A stretch of 64,000 bases of DNA, from NCBI RefSeq assembly GCF_002797975.1, contig NZ_PGET01000001.1:868001-932000 (forward strand), read 5' to 3'. This DNA comes from [Clostridium] celerecrescens 18A. Lineage in GTDB: Bacteria > Bacillota > Clostridia > Lachnospirales > Lachnospiraceae. Each line of letters starts with the position of its first letter. The stretch's first letter is position 1. The position numbers were made by a program, and so were the translations under genes. Below are positions 18,056 through 26,688 of this stretch, piece by piece. The notes below the pieces were generated by a model. That model saw only the letters and a program-made list of their open reading frames with translations. It was not told the DNA's origin and ran no database searches.

Positions 18056-20092
18056 ATGGAAAACCGACTTTTAGAAATATTCCGCCTTGTCTGCCAGAGC
18101 AACCGTGAGTTTACCGTGCGGGAGCTGGCACAGCAGTTTTCTGTAAGCAGCAGAACGATTTACAGTGATATAAAAAAATTAAACGAATTGCTGGAGGCTT
18201 CCGGATACCCTGAAATCAATGCAGATAAGGGGAAGATGTTTTATACGGATCCGCTGATGATTGAGTTTGAGAGTCTGATCCTCTCAACGCCGGCTTTTGT
18301 CTTGTCGAATTTAAGAATACGGCGTCTGCGGATTACCACGTCCATTCTTTTGTCCGGCGACCAGTTCACGGTGGATGACCTGTTGAAGGAACTTGATATA
18401 TCAAGAAATACCCTCATCGCTGATTTAAAGGAAGTAAGGGAAATGCTCAGCTTTCATTCCATCGCGGTAGAGGCCACACCCTTTAAAGGGTACCGGATCT
18501 CGGGCAAAGAACAAAACATCAGGAATCTTCTGATTCTTTCCATCAGTGAAGATCCGCTGTTTTTTGAGGACAGGGCAGGAAAAGAAGATATGCAGATCCT
18601 TTATTCCTGTGAGGCCTTTCTGGACGATGTGGCAAGAAGGCTTAATGTAGAACTAAGCGATGTATCATTTAACCGTATGCTGATCGCCTTTTATGTTACC
18701 TATGCAAGGATCTCCATCGGAAAAGCTTTCACCGGGGGACCAAAGGATGTGTTAACAAGAGAAGAAAAGGCTTTTGTGGAACGGCATGAGGAAATTGAAG
18801 CGATATTCGGCAGGGAAGTATCGATTGATGACTGCTTTTACCTGGCCAATAAACTGGCAGAAGCATCTGTGGTCAAATCCGAGGAGCTGCTGTCTGAAAA
18901 ATGGCTGCCATTTAATCTGGTAACAAACCAGTTTATCGATGCAGTGGCACAGGAATACTCCTTTGAAGCTTTTCGAACCGATTCTACGCTTTATGAGGGG
19001 CTGCTTAACCACCTGCGTCCTGCTTATAAGCGGGCTTTGGCTGGGGAATGGGCTGAAAATCCATTATTGAGTTATGTCCTGGAAAACTTCTTCCAGCTTA
19101 ACAAAGCAGTGGCAAAGAGTGTAAAGGTACTTGAAGAAGAGCTTAAAGTGCATTTTAATGAGCATGAGATATCATACTTCACATTGTTTTTTGCTTCTGT
19201 AATAGAAAGAAATGAAAAACAGATCCGCAGGACGCCCAATGTCATCATTGTCTGCAACGCAGGTATCAGCACTTCTGAGATATTAAAGAGCAGGCTTCAG
19301 GCCATCTTCCATGTGAATATATTGGGGACATTCAGTGTGAGAAATGCGGCACTGTGGCTGAAGGAGCATACTCCGGACCTGATTATATCCACGGTACCTT
19401 TTAAGTGGAAGGACACAAAGGTGCTGAAAGTAAGCCCTTATTTATCGGATTATGACATAAAGGAAATACAGAGCCAATTGTCATTTTTAACTGCCAGGAT
19501 CCATATGGCCGAGGTGATGAACATTATTGGCAAATATGTGGAAATCGAGGATCATAAGCTGGCGCCTTTAAAAAATGAATTAAGTATATATTTGGGAATT
19601 ACAGAAAATTCAGAACCAAAGAAAGGAATTTATCAACCGATGTTAAAAGAAATTTTGACCACAGATTTAATTAAAGCAAAATTTGAGGCCGCCAGTCGGG
19701 ATGAAGCCGTAAAAGAAAGCGGCAGGCTCCTTGTGGATAAAGGGCTGGCAGATGAGTCTTACATCCAGGCAATGCTAAAAAATGTTGAGGTGAATGGAAC
19801 CTATATTGTCATCTCACCGGGAATCGCCATGCCGCACGCAAGACCTGAGGAAGGTGCACTGGATATCGGCCTTAGTATTGTAACGTTAAAAGAACCCGTT
19901 GTATTCGGACATCCGAAAAACGACCCGGTTAAAATCGTGGTGGGCCTTTGTGCCATAGACCACCAATCACATTTAAAAGCGCTTACCGAGCTTGCGGACA
20001 TTTTAATGGACGAAAAAAAGGTAAATGAAATAACCAATGCAAATTCCGCAGAGGAAATATTACAGATCATAAAGGGGGATTCACAATGTTAA
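18056..20092 (+). CDS. PRD-domain transcriptional regulator with EIIB and EIIA domains (MtlR/LicR type)
   Basis: The 678-residue protein has two N-terminal HTH domains (about 15-60, FTVRELAQQFSVSSRTIYSD, and about 100-145), two PRD domains (about 190-400), a Gat-type EIIB-like domain with Cys in IIVCNAGISTSE (near 405), and a C-terminal EIIA domain (about 535-675) with its active His in MPHARPEEG. Such proteins activate PTS operons and are tuned by phosphorylation. ATG 18056 has AAAGGAGG upstream. The gene overlaps the following EIIB gene by 7 nt. No free EIIA gene exists in this operon. Confidence 0.92.
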   Translation: MENRLLEIFRLVCQSNREFTVRELAQQFSVSSRTIYSDIKKLNELLEASGYPEINADKGKMFYTDPLMIEFESLILSTPAFVLSNLRIRRLRITTSILLSGDQFTVDDLLKELDISRNTLIADLKEVREMLSFHSIAVEATPFKGYRISGKEQNIRNLLILSISEDPLFFEDRAGKEDMQILYSCEAFLDDVARRLNVELSDVSFNRMLIAFYVTYARISIGKAFTGGPKDVLTREEKAFVERHEEIEAIFGREVSIDDCFYLANKLAEASVVKSEELLSEKWLPFNLVTNQFIDAVAQEYSFEAFRTDSTLYEGLLNHLRPAYKRALAGEWAENPLLSYVLENFFQLNKAVAKSVKVLEEELKVHFNEHEISYFTLFFASVIERNEKQIRRTPNVIIVCNAGISTSEILKSRLQAIFHVNILGTFSVRNAALWLKEHTPDLIISTVPFKWKDTKVLKVSPYLSDYDIKEIQSQLSFLTARIHMAEVMNIIGKYVEIEDHKLAPLKNELSIYLGITENSEPKKGIYQPMLKEILTTDLIKAKFEAASRDEAVKESGRLLVDKGLADESYIQAMLKNVEVNGTYIVISPGIAMPHARPEEGALDIGLSIVTLKEPVVFGHPKNDPVKIVVGLCAIDHQSHLKALTELADILMDEKKVNEITNANSAEEILQIIKGDSQC

Positions 20093-20361
20093 AAATTGTT
20101 ACAGTATGTGGTGCAGGAGTGGGAAGCTCCATGATGCTTCGCCTGTTTACCCAACAGATTCTTGATGCAGAAAAGATTGAAGCAACTGTAGATGCTTCGG
20201 ATATCGGTTCCGTCAGCCCGGATTCCTATGATATTTTAATTACAACTTCAGATTTTGCCGATGTTTTAAGAGATTCAAAAGCGCACATTATCAGGATCGA
20301 CAATATGATGGATAAGCAGTATTTAAAAGAACAGCTTCTTGAAGCAATAAACAAGAGATAA
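20086..20361 (+). CDS. PTS EIIB, ascorbate (SgaB/UlaB) type
   Basis: The 91-residue protein has the phospho-cysteine loop VCGAGVGSSMML near its N-terminus, typical of lactose/ascorbate-type EIIB. It carries phosphate from an EIIA to the sugar bound by the EIIC encoded next. Its start overlaps the regulator's stop, so translation is coupled. Confidence 0.9.
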   Translation: MLKIVTVCGAGVGSSMMLRLFTQQILDAEKIEATVDASDIGSVSPDSYDILITTSDFADVLRDSKAHIIRIDNMMDKQYLKEQLLEAINKR

Positions 20362-20398
20362 TCGGAAGGCGGATGGCGGCCTTGGAAGGGAGAGAAAA

Positions 20399-21679
20399 AT
20401 GGGAGTAGTAATGTATTTGATTAATAATGTTTTCAGCCAGGCTGTATTCATTATTGGAATTGTTGTAATTGCAGGTATGATTGCCCAGAAAAAAACCTGG
20501 GATCAGATCCTTCCCAGCGTGATTAAGACGATGATCGGCTTTACCATGATCAACGTAGGAGGGCAGACCCTCGGTATGTCTCTGCTGCCTTTGCAGGGAA
20601 TGATTTCAAAGATATTCAATATGCCGGCTGTGTCAGTGGATATTGGTGCGGCTCAAACCGAAAGCCTTACCGGGATCGGTACAGAAATGGCATTGATCTT
20701 TGCACTGGGCTTTCTGGTGAACCTTTTGCTGGCAAGATTCACACGCTTTAAATATGTGCATTTGTCAGCCCATGTATCCTTCTTTTATGCCGGATTGATT
20801 GCGGCGCTGTTAAAATTCGGAACCAATCTGGCTTTTGTACCGCTTGTAATAACAGGTTCCATATTGTTAGGCCTGTATATGACCTTTTCCTGTGCCTATG
20901 TGGCGGTATTTATGAAGGAAGTAAAGGGAGGAGAGGGCTTTACCCTTGCCCATTCCAGCTCCATCGGAATTCTGATTTCTTCTCTGCTTGCCAAAACCTT
21001 CGGGAACAAGGAAAATGACCTTGAAAACTTAAATGTTCCAAAGAAGCTTAATTTCTTACGGGAGATGACCATTTCCTTAACCATTGTAATGACGGTTCTC
21101 TTTCTGATCATAAGCCTGATTTCCGGCCCGGCCTGGATGCGTGAAAACATTACCGGCGGACAGGATATTGTTGTGTTCAGCTTTTTACGGGGCCTGTCCT
21201 TTGGAATGTGGATCACAGTTATTATAACAGGTGTAAGGATGATGCTTTCCGAAATCATTTCCGCATTCCACGGCTTTGCCAATAAGATTATCCCTAATTC
21301 CGTACCAGGACTTGATATCCCTCTGCTTTTCCCGAATTATCCTAATTCCGTGATATTGGGCTTCCTGAGCAGCTTAATTGCCGGTTTGATCGGTATGATG
21401 ATTCTTGGCTTTATTAACTATCCGGTTGTGGTATTCCCGGCTTTGATCCCCACCTTTTTCACCGGTGCTGTAACAGCCATTTTCGGAAATGCCCATGGCG
21501 GACGCAGAGGTGCGATCATAGGCTCCTTTGTAAATGGTTTGATCCTTATTTTTGGACAGGCTCTGCTTCTGCCCATGATTGGAACTTATGCGCCGATTAT
21601 GCGTATTTTAAGCGAGACAGATTATTCCTTCTACGGTCCGATCTTAGGCTGGGTGCTTAAGCTGTTTGGAGGCATCTAA
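20399..21679 (+). CDS. PTS EIIC, ascorbate (UlaA/SgaT) type
   Basis: The 426-residue polytopic membrane protein has about ten helices and the UlaA-family features GFTMINVGGQTLG near residue 50 and FGNAHGGRRGA near residue 365. Family members translocate L-ascorbate or related sugar acids and hand them to EIIB for phosphorylation. The substrate here is open, because no ascorbate catabolic gene (UlaG, UlaD, UlaE, UlaF) is present. The stop overlaps the next start by 1 nt. Confidence 0.9.
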   Translation: MGVVMYLINNVFSQAVFIIGIVVIAGMIAQKKTWDQILPSVIKTMIGFTMINVGGQTLGMSLLPLQGMISKIFNMPAVSVDIGAAQTESLTGIGTEMALIFALGFLVNLLLARFTRFKYVHLSAHVSFFYAGLIAALLKFGTNLAFVPLVITGSILLGLYMTFSCAYVAVFMKEVKGGEGFTLAHSSSIGILISSLLAKTFGNKENDLENLNVPKKLNFLREMTISLTIVMTVLFLIISLISGPAWMRENITGGQDIVVFSFLRGLSFGMWITVIITGVRMMLSEIISAFHGFANKIIPNSVPGLDIPLLFPNYPNSVILGFLSSLIAGLIGMMILGFINYPVVVFPALIPTFFTGAVTAIFGNAHGGRRGAIIGSFVNGLILIFGQALLLPMIGTYAPIMRILSETDYSFYGPILGWVLKLFGGI

Positions 21680-22377
21680 TGAAAAATTTAGTGTTTTACC
21701 TTACTTTGCATTATCCGGACAGGGAAACTTTTTTTAAGATTTTAGAATTATTGGATCATAAAAAGGCAGGTTTTGTTGAAATCGGAATACCGGTTGACAA
21801 TCCTTTTGTAGACGGAGCAGTGATACAGCAGACTCATAAAGAAGCGTTGGAGCAAAAGATAAGCTACGTCGATGTAATACACACCCTGGAAGAAATCCGC
21901 AGGCGTTTCACGTTTAAAGTTGTGTTAATGACTTATAAGGAAGGCGTAGAATACTTTCATCTTTCTGACGTACCGAAAGACCTATATGACGGTTTTCTAT
22001 GTGTGGATGGAGAATTTCCGACCGGATCCTTCCCGAACCAGATCACTGTACTGGGCCGGTCCCTTAGTGATGAGAGCATAGCAAAGGCTCTTGCGCATAA
22101 TGACCTGTTTGCCTATATCGTTTCCGGGGAAGGGAAAACCGGATCGTTTGATAAGCTTCCTACGGAATACGCTGAAGTAGTAAAAAAAGTAAAATCTGTT
22201 TCAAAGACACCGGCCTATGTAGGCTTTGGTATAAAATCCGCCGAGGACGTGAAGGAAGTCATGAAAAATGGCGCCGATGGAGCCATCATAGGGACGGAGT
22301 TCATAAAGCGTTACCAGCTTGGAGGTATGGATGCTTTGAATGCTTATATGGAAGAGTTGAAGTTAGCCGATGCATAG
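21679..22377 (+). CDS. TrpA-like TIM-barrel enzyme in PTS operon
   Basis: The 232-residue protein is homologous to tryptophan synthase alpha. The catalytic Glu in VEIGIPVDNP and Asp in FVDGAVIQ are retained, as is the phosphate-binding end YVGFGIKSAEDV with DGAIIGTEF. No trpB or other trp gene is nearby, and the protein is shorter than TrpA (about 260). Located last in an ascorbate-type PTS operon, it may cleave or isomerise the imported sugar phosphate, filling the place of UlaD. That role is inference. A strong terminator follows at 22531. Confidence 0.82.
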   Translation: MKNLVFYLTLHYPDRETFFKILELLDHKKAGFVEIGIPVDNPFVDGAVIQQTHKEALEQKISYVDVIHTLEEIRRRFTFKVVLMTYKEGVEYFHLSDVPKDLYDGFLCVDGEFPTGSFPNQITVLGRSLSDESIAKALAHNDLFAYIVSGEGKTGSFDKLPTEYAEVVKKVKSVSKTPAYVGFGIKSAEDVKEVMKNGADGAIIGTEFIKRYQLGGMDALNAYMEELKLADA

Positions 22378-22390
22378 GCTGGTCTTCCAA

Positions 22391-22429
22391 TCTGCTTAAC
22401 ATGACAAGGGGAGTGTTAGGTTAAGCAGA
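22391..22429 (+). other. Perfect 10-bp inverted repeat downstream of the TrpA-like gene
   Basis: TCTGCTTAAC (22391-22400) pairs with GTTAAGCAGA (22420-22429) across a 19-nt loop. There is no T-tract, so it is more likely an mRNA 3' structure or protein site than a terminator. Confidence 0.45.
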
Positions 22430-22530
22430 GGGCAGGCAATAGTTTAGTATCCAGATTAATACTGCCAGCATGATAATGTTATACAAAAAGATAGAGGTTA
22501 TAAAATAGCCCTGTCATAAAGCTATGTACG

Positions 22531-22580
22531 AAAAATAAGTCTTGATTGGCCTGAAAAGTCATTTTCAAGACTTATTTTTT
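22531..22580 (+). terminator. Strong terminator closing the PTS/TrpA-like operon
   Basis: A perfect 15-bp stem (22531-22545 with 22565-22579, 19-nt loop) ends in TTTTTT. The 330-nt gap from 22378 to 22710 otherwise holds only the hairpin at 22391 and the tetR promoter. Confidence 0.85.
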
Positions 22581-22661
22581 ATGTTATGAAAGGTATTTTA
22601 TTGTGAAAACCCCTATTACAGATAGGAATATAATATTTAATTAGAAAAAGTAAAAAAATAG

Positions 22662-22690
22662 TTGACAATAAGTGAATGATCATTTATTAT
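22662..22690 (+). promoter_or_regulatory. tetR promoter with embedded operator
   Basis: TTGACA (22662-22667), 17-bp spacer, TATTAT (22685-22690). The imperfect palindrome at 22669-22686 (core AATGATCATT) fills the spacer, a position suited to autorepression. The reverse complement of this 18-mer matches 17 of 18 bases of the sequence at 23343-23360, upstream of lon. Confidence 0.75.
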
Positions 22691-22710
22691 AAAAACATAG
22701 AGGTGATGGC

Positions 22711-23274
22711 ATGAGAAAAAAAGACGACGAAAAAGTGAAAAGCATAAAGGAAGCAGTTATCAAGCTGATCCTGCAGGAGGGCTTCCATGGCACTTCTGTC
22801 TCTAAAATCGCTAAGATGGCAGGGGTTTCGCCGGCAACGGTTTATATCTACTTTGAGAATAAAGAAGATATGCTGCACGATATTTACCTGGAATACTCGG
22901 AGGAAATATATGATTATTTATTGGACCGTGTAAAACGGGAAATGGAGGGACGGCAGCAGATCGAAGTGCTCATCCGAAGCTACTATAACTATATATTAGA
23001 GAACAAGGAAATCTTTAGCTTTGTGGAGCAATTTTCCAATTGCCCCTCATTGGCCAACAACTGTTCCGGGAAAAAAGGCATTTGTAATATTTACAGCCTG
23101 ATGTCGGATATGAAGAGGAGTAATCTCGTTAGGAATTACAAAGAAGATAATCTTTTGGCCATCATTTTTCAGCCGGTGAAAGCAATTGCTGTTGATAACC
23201 GTAAGAACGAGACACAGAAAGAGGTTTTGCTGCAGGAAATGATTCAAATTATACAAGACGCAATATTGCTTTAG
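22711..23274 (+). CDS. TetR/AcrR-family repressor
   Basis: The 187-residue protein has a TetR N-terminal domain (about 10-55, FHGTSVSKIAKMAGVSPATVYIYF). Its divergent C-terminal ligand domain contains two cysteines in SNCPSLANNCSG, which might sense redox or metal, though that is speculation. GAGGTG precedes ATG 22711. It lies directly upstream of lon, and both genes have near-identical operator candidates, so it most likely controls itself and lon. Confidence 0.9.
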   Translation: MRKKDDEKVKSIKEAVIKLILQEGFHGTSVSKIAKMAGVSPATVYIYFENKEDMLHDIYLEYSEEIYDYLLDRVKREMEGRQQIEVLIRSYYNYILENKEIFSFVEQFSNCPSLANNCSGKKGICNIYSLMSDMKRSNLVRNYKEDNLLAIIFQPVKAIAVDNRKNETQKEVLLQEMIQIIQDAILL

Positions 23275-23284
23275 TTTTTTACAA

Positions 23285-23325
23285 GCGAGATTATTTTGTG
23301 AATATATTTTACAAAAAGTCTCGCA
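23285..23325 (+). other. Two-part inverted repeat between tetR and lon
   Basis: GCGAGA/TCTCGC outer arms (23285-23290 with 23320-23325) enclose TTTTGT/ACAAAA inner arms. No T-tract follows. It may act as a weak terminator or as an mRNA structure. Confidence 0.35.
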
Positions 23326-23342
23326 TAAAAACAAATCCATAT

Positions 23343-23360
23343 TAAATGAACATTCACTTA
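23343..23360 (+). promoter_or_regulatory. TetR operator candidate upstream of lon
   Basis: The 18-mer TAAATGAACATTCACTTA matches, in inverse orientation, 17 of 18 bases of the sequence inside the tetR promoter spacer (22669-22686). It lies 28 nt before the chosen lon start. Confidence 0.7.
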
Positions 23361-23387
23361 AGGAATACGCACAGAAAGGATAAAACT

Positions 23388-25805
23388 ATGACAAATCATG
23401 ATAAAAATAACATAGGAATCGTTTTCCCAATTTCCAACAAGGTTTTATTGCCGGATGTCGTAACTACGGTTCGTTTAGAAGCCCTTGACGAAACACATAT
23501 GATGTATCTGGAAAACGAAGAAACCATAAAGATAGCTTTGCCGTTAAAACAGAATTTTGGTAAGAATCCAAAGCATGAGGAAGATTTTTACCGGACAGGC
23601 CTGACCTTTGAGGTTACAGGAATGGACCAGACGGAAAAAGGGATCCTGCTCTCCGTAAGGCTGATGGACCAGGTCAATGTTAAAGAGCTTCAAATAGAAG
23701 ACGGCGTTATCTATGCCCAGTATGAGCTTAGTCAGAATCAGGAAGATTTAGACGAGAAGAGCCGGGAAGAAATGCTGGGCTATATCAAAAATGTTACCAG
23801 TGAGATAAGCTCCAAATTTTCAGGAGGAGAACAGTACCAGAGGATTGTCAATGAGTTTAAGGATTTGAATTCCATTATTGTGTATCTGTCTCAATTCCTT
23901 CAGATACCCAACGATGAAAAGCATGAGCTTCTGGAAATGTCTTTAAAAGATAGAAGCCTACGTTTCCTGGATTACATGTTGAAGCAAAAGGAAATGATCG
24001 AGCTGCAGATGGAGATTTCCGAGAAGTTCTCCGAGAAAGCAAACCGGTATTACAGGGAATCCGTACTTAGAGAACAGTTAAAGGCCATTCAGGAAGAATT
24101 AGGAGAAGGCAAAAAGGACGAAGGAAAAAAGGAGCCAGATTATTTAAAGAAGATCGAAGAGGCAGGTATGCCGGATGAGATCAAAGAGGCGGCTCTTGAA
24201 GAACTGGAAAAGTTTGATGATCAGGGCCCTAATAAACTGGATTACAACGTGATCCGTAATTATCTGGATCTTTTGGTTCAGCTTCCATGGAAAAAGGAAG
24301 AGGCAAAGGACATTGATCTTGACGAGGCAAGACGGATTCTTGACGAACAGCATTACGGACTGCAAAAAGTAAAGGACAGGATCATTCAGCATCTGGCAGT
24401 CATGCAGTTAAACAAAGCTAAAAAAGGTTCCATACTTCTCCTTGTAGGACCGCCGGGAACCGGAAAAACAAGCCTTGGCAAAAGCATTGCAGAAGCCCTT
24501 GGCAGAAAATACATCCGTTTAAGCTTGGGCGGTATCCGGGATGAATCGGAAATCAGAGGGCACCGAAGAACTTATGTCGGAGCCATGCCGGGAAGAATTA
24601 TCCAGAGCATCCGAAAGGCAGGGAAAACCAATCCTGTCATGGTATTGGACGAAGTGGATAAGATTATGTCCGGCGGTTTCAGCGGAGACCCTGCCAGTGC
24701 GCTTTTAGAGGTTCTTGATCCGGAGCAGAACAACAGCTTTACCGATCATTACATGGATCTTCCTTATGACTTATCCGATGTTTTCTTTGTGGCAACAGCC
24801 AATTCTTTGGAAAGCATTCCAGGTCCTCTCTTAGACCGGATGGAGGTCATCCAGATAACCAGCTATACCATGGACGAAAAGTTCCATATCGGAAAAAATC
24901 ATCTGATCCCAGAGGTCCTGAAAGAACATGGCTTAAAGCAGGAGCAATTGGTGATTGAAGATGAAGTATTGCAGAAGATTATCAGTGATTATACGCTGGA
25001 AGCCGGCGTGCGGGGGCTGAAAAAGCAGCTGTCCGGCCTGGCCAGAATTACAACGGAAAAAATCGTGTCCAAAAAAGCGGAGCTGCCTTTTGTGATTAAG
25101 GAAGAAGATCTGGAAGAATATCTTGGCAGTCAGGTATCCCGTCACGATAAGGCCCAGCAGGATAATCCTCCGGGAGTGGTTACAGGCCTCGCATGGACAC
25201 CGGTGGGAGGAGAAATACTCTTTATCGAGGCGACCGATATGCCGGGAACCGGAGCGGTCATATTGACCGGAAAGCTGGGAGATGTGATGAAGGAATCTGC
25301 TAAGATTTCCTTAAGCCTGTTAAAATCCAGACTGCCTTTAAATGCCTTTAATTTTAAAGAAAGAGACCTTCATATCCACGTTCCGTCAGGAGCGGTTCCT
25401 AAAGATGGTCCATCGGCCGGAATTGCATTATTTACAGCATTAGCCTCGCTTGTTACCGGCAACAAGGTGGATTCAAGACTTGCCATGACCGGAGAAATCA
25501 CTTTACGGGGAGCGGTCCTGCCCATCGGAGGCTTAAAGGAAAAGCTTCTGGGCGCTCAAAGAGCCGGAATCAACAGGGTCCTGATTCCCAAAGATAATGT
25601 AAGTGATTTAAAGGATGTACCGGAAGAAGTAAAGAATCAGCTCACGATTATACCGGTGGAAACGATTGAGGATGTACTAAAAGAGTCGTTGGGGATTTTC
25701 CTGCCCAGAATCGAACATGTATATTTTCAGAAGGGCGGGAACGGACTATTTCCCGATGGGCTAAACACACCACATAAAAATATAGAGAGAAAAGGGGTAA
25801 TCTAA
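23388..25805 (+). CDS. lon: ATP-dependent protease Lon
   Basis: The 805-residue protein has the full LonA order: N-terminal substrate domain (about 10-200), coiled region, AAA+ domain with Walker A GPPGTGKTS near residue 360 and Walker B VLDEVDK, and a C-terminal protease domain with catalytic Ser676 (KDGPSAG) and Lys717 (GGLKEK). It degrades misfolded and regulatory proteins in the cytoplasm. ATG 23388 is chosen because an upstream in-frame ATG (23346) lies inside the operator. The C-terminal extension after the protease domain (about 35 residues) is unusual. A DUF1858 gene starts directly after the stop. Confidence 0.95.
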   Translation: MTNHDKNNIGIVFPISNKVLLPDVVTTVRLEALDETHMMYLENEETIKIALPLKQNFGKNPKHEEDFYRTGLTFEVTGMDQTEKGILLSVRLMDQVNVKELQIEDGVIYAQYELSQNQEDLDEKSREEMLGYIKNVTSEISSKFSGGEQYQRIVNEFKDLNSIIVYLSQFLQIPNDEKHELLEMSLKDRSLRFLDYMLKQKEMIELQMEISEKFSEKANRYYRESVLREQLKAIQEELGEGKKDEGKKEPDYLKKIEEAGMPDEIKEAALEELEKFDDQGPNKLDYNVIRNYLDLLVQLPWKKEEAKDIDLDEARRILDEQHYGLQKVKDRIIQHLAVMQLNKAKKGSILLLVGPPGTGKTSLGKSIAEALGRKYIRLSLGGIRDESEIRGHRRTYVGAMPGRIIQSIRKAGKTNPVMVLDEVDKIMSGGFSGDPASALLEVLDPEQNNSFTDHYMDLPYDLSDVFFVATANSLESIPGPLLDRMEVIQITSYTMDEKFHIGKNHLIPEVLKEHGLKQEQLVIEDEVLQKIISDYTLEAGVRGLKKQLSGLARITTEKIVSKKAELPFVIKEEDLEEYLGSQVSRHDKAQQDNPPGVVTGLAWTPVGGEILFIEATDMPGTGAVILTGKLGDVMKESAKISLSLLKSRLPLNAFNFKERDLHIHVPSGAVPKDGPSAGIALFTALASLVTGNKVDSRLAMTGEITLRGAVLPIGGLKEKLLGAQRAGINRVLIPKDNVSDLKDVPEEVKNQLTIIPVETIEDVLKESLGIFLPRIEHVYFQKGGNGLFPDGLNTPHKNIERKGVI

Positions 25806-26012
25806 ATGAATATGACAGTGACAAAGGATACTTTAATCGGAGAGGTCTTAGAAGCAGACCGAACCACCGCACACTTCTTTTTTGAAATGGGAATGCATTG
25901 CCTTGGCTGTCCCGCATCTGCCGCTGAGACCGTGGAAGAGGCCTGCATGGTCCACGGCGTTCCGGCGGAAGAACTGATCGACAAGTTAAACAAGCATATG
26001 TCAGAGCAATGA
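25806..26012 (+). CDS. DUF1858 redox-disulfide domain protein
   Basis: The 68-residue protein is a DUF1858 domain, named from its link to hybrid cluster proteins. It carries a conserved CLGCP dithiol near residue 35 and EEACMVHG. It follows lon with no gap, so it is co-transcribed. A second copy is at 37947, next to hcp. The function is unknown; the CxxC suggests thiol redox or Fe-S handling. Here, pairing with Lon rather than Hcp is unusual. Confidence 0.9.
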   Translation: MNMTVTKDTLIGEVLEADRTTAHFFFEMGMHCLGCPASAAETVEEACMVHGVPAEELIDKLNKHMSEQ

Positions 26013-26024
26013 CATTATCAATTT

Positions 26025-26062
26025 AAAAGGAAGGCGTCTTCAGATGAAGATGCCTTCCTTTT
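26025..26062. terminator. Bidirectional terminator
   Basis: A 17-bp stem with one wobble (26025-26041 with 26046-26062, AGAT loop) has A-rich and T-rich flanks. It ends the lon operon and also the convergent minus-strand gene at 26085. Confidence 0.88.
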
Positions 26063-26084
26063 ATCATGTCATATGGATGTTCGA

Positions 26085-26468
26085 TTAACCTCTGCCCAGA
26101 AGAGCTTCTGCCATGCTGTCATAGCCATAAATGGATGATACGTATCTTAAACCGTCTGTAATTTCGTTTTTGGAATAATCATGCTCTTCAAGAAAGTTAA
26201 AATCGATCTGATTTAAGTGATAATAAAACATGAGCGCCATTTTAAAATGTTCCAAATCGTCGGAATCCAGCTCATCCAATAATTTGTTTTCTGCCTCATT
26301 GATCTTTCCGGCCTGGATAAGAGCTAAAAGCTCAAGATAATTTGATGCCGTCTCCTGGTCTTTAAAATTCAGTTCCTCTTTTTCTCCTAATTCAATATGA
26401 AAAATCAGCTTCAGCAGAGTTGTCACCATTTCATGAATCATGCGCATGATAAAATCATCTTGTAACAT
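26085..26468 (-). CDS. DUF6483-like hypothetical protein
   Basis: A 127-residue acidic, helical protein with no signal peptide or metal motif. It begins MLQDDFIMRMIHEMVTTLLK, resembling proteins labelled DUF6483 in clostridia; this match is from memory and tentative. An AAGGAG ribosome site precedes the ATG. It stands alone, convergent with the lon operon. Function unknown. Confidence 0.7.
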   Translation of the reverse strand: MLQDDFIMRMIHEMVTTLLKLIFHIELGEKEELNFKDQETASNYLELLALIQAGKINEAENKLLDELDSDDLEHFKMALMFYYHLNQIDFNFLEEHDYSKNEITDGLRYVSSIYGYDSMAEALLGRG

Positions 26469-26688
26469 AAAATTCTCCTTTTTTACCGTCGTATATAATA
26501 AGTATAAAATGTTATGATAAAAAATAATTTACCACAAATCTGAGTAAAAGTAAAATGTATATAGTAAGAAAAGGATAAAATCCACTGCTATTGAAGGAAA
26601 AAGCAAAGTATGGTAAGCTGTTTTCAATAATGATGAAGAAATATCCGATGATTTCGAATGATATAGTTTAAGCTACGGGAGGATGCAG

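Noticed and set aside
21679..22377. Genuine tryptophan synthase alpha gene
   Set aside because: No trpB or other trp gene is adjacent, the protein is short, and it is translationally coupled to a PTS EIIC gene.
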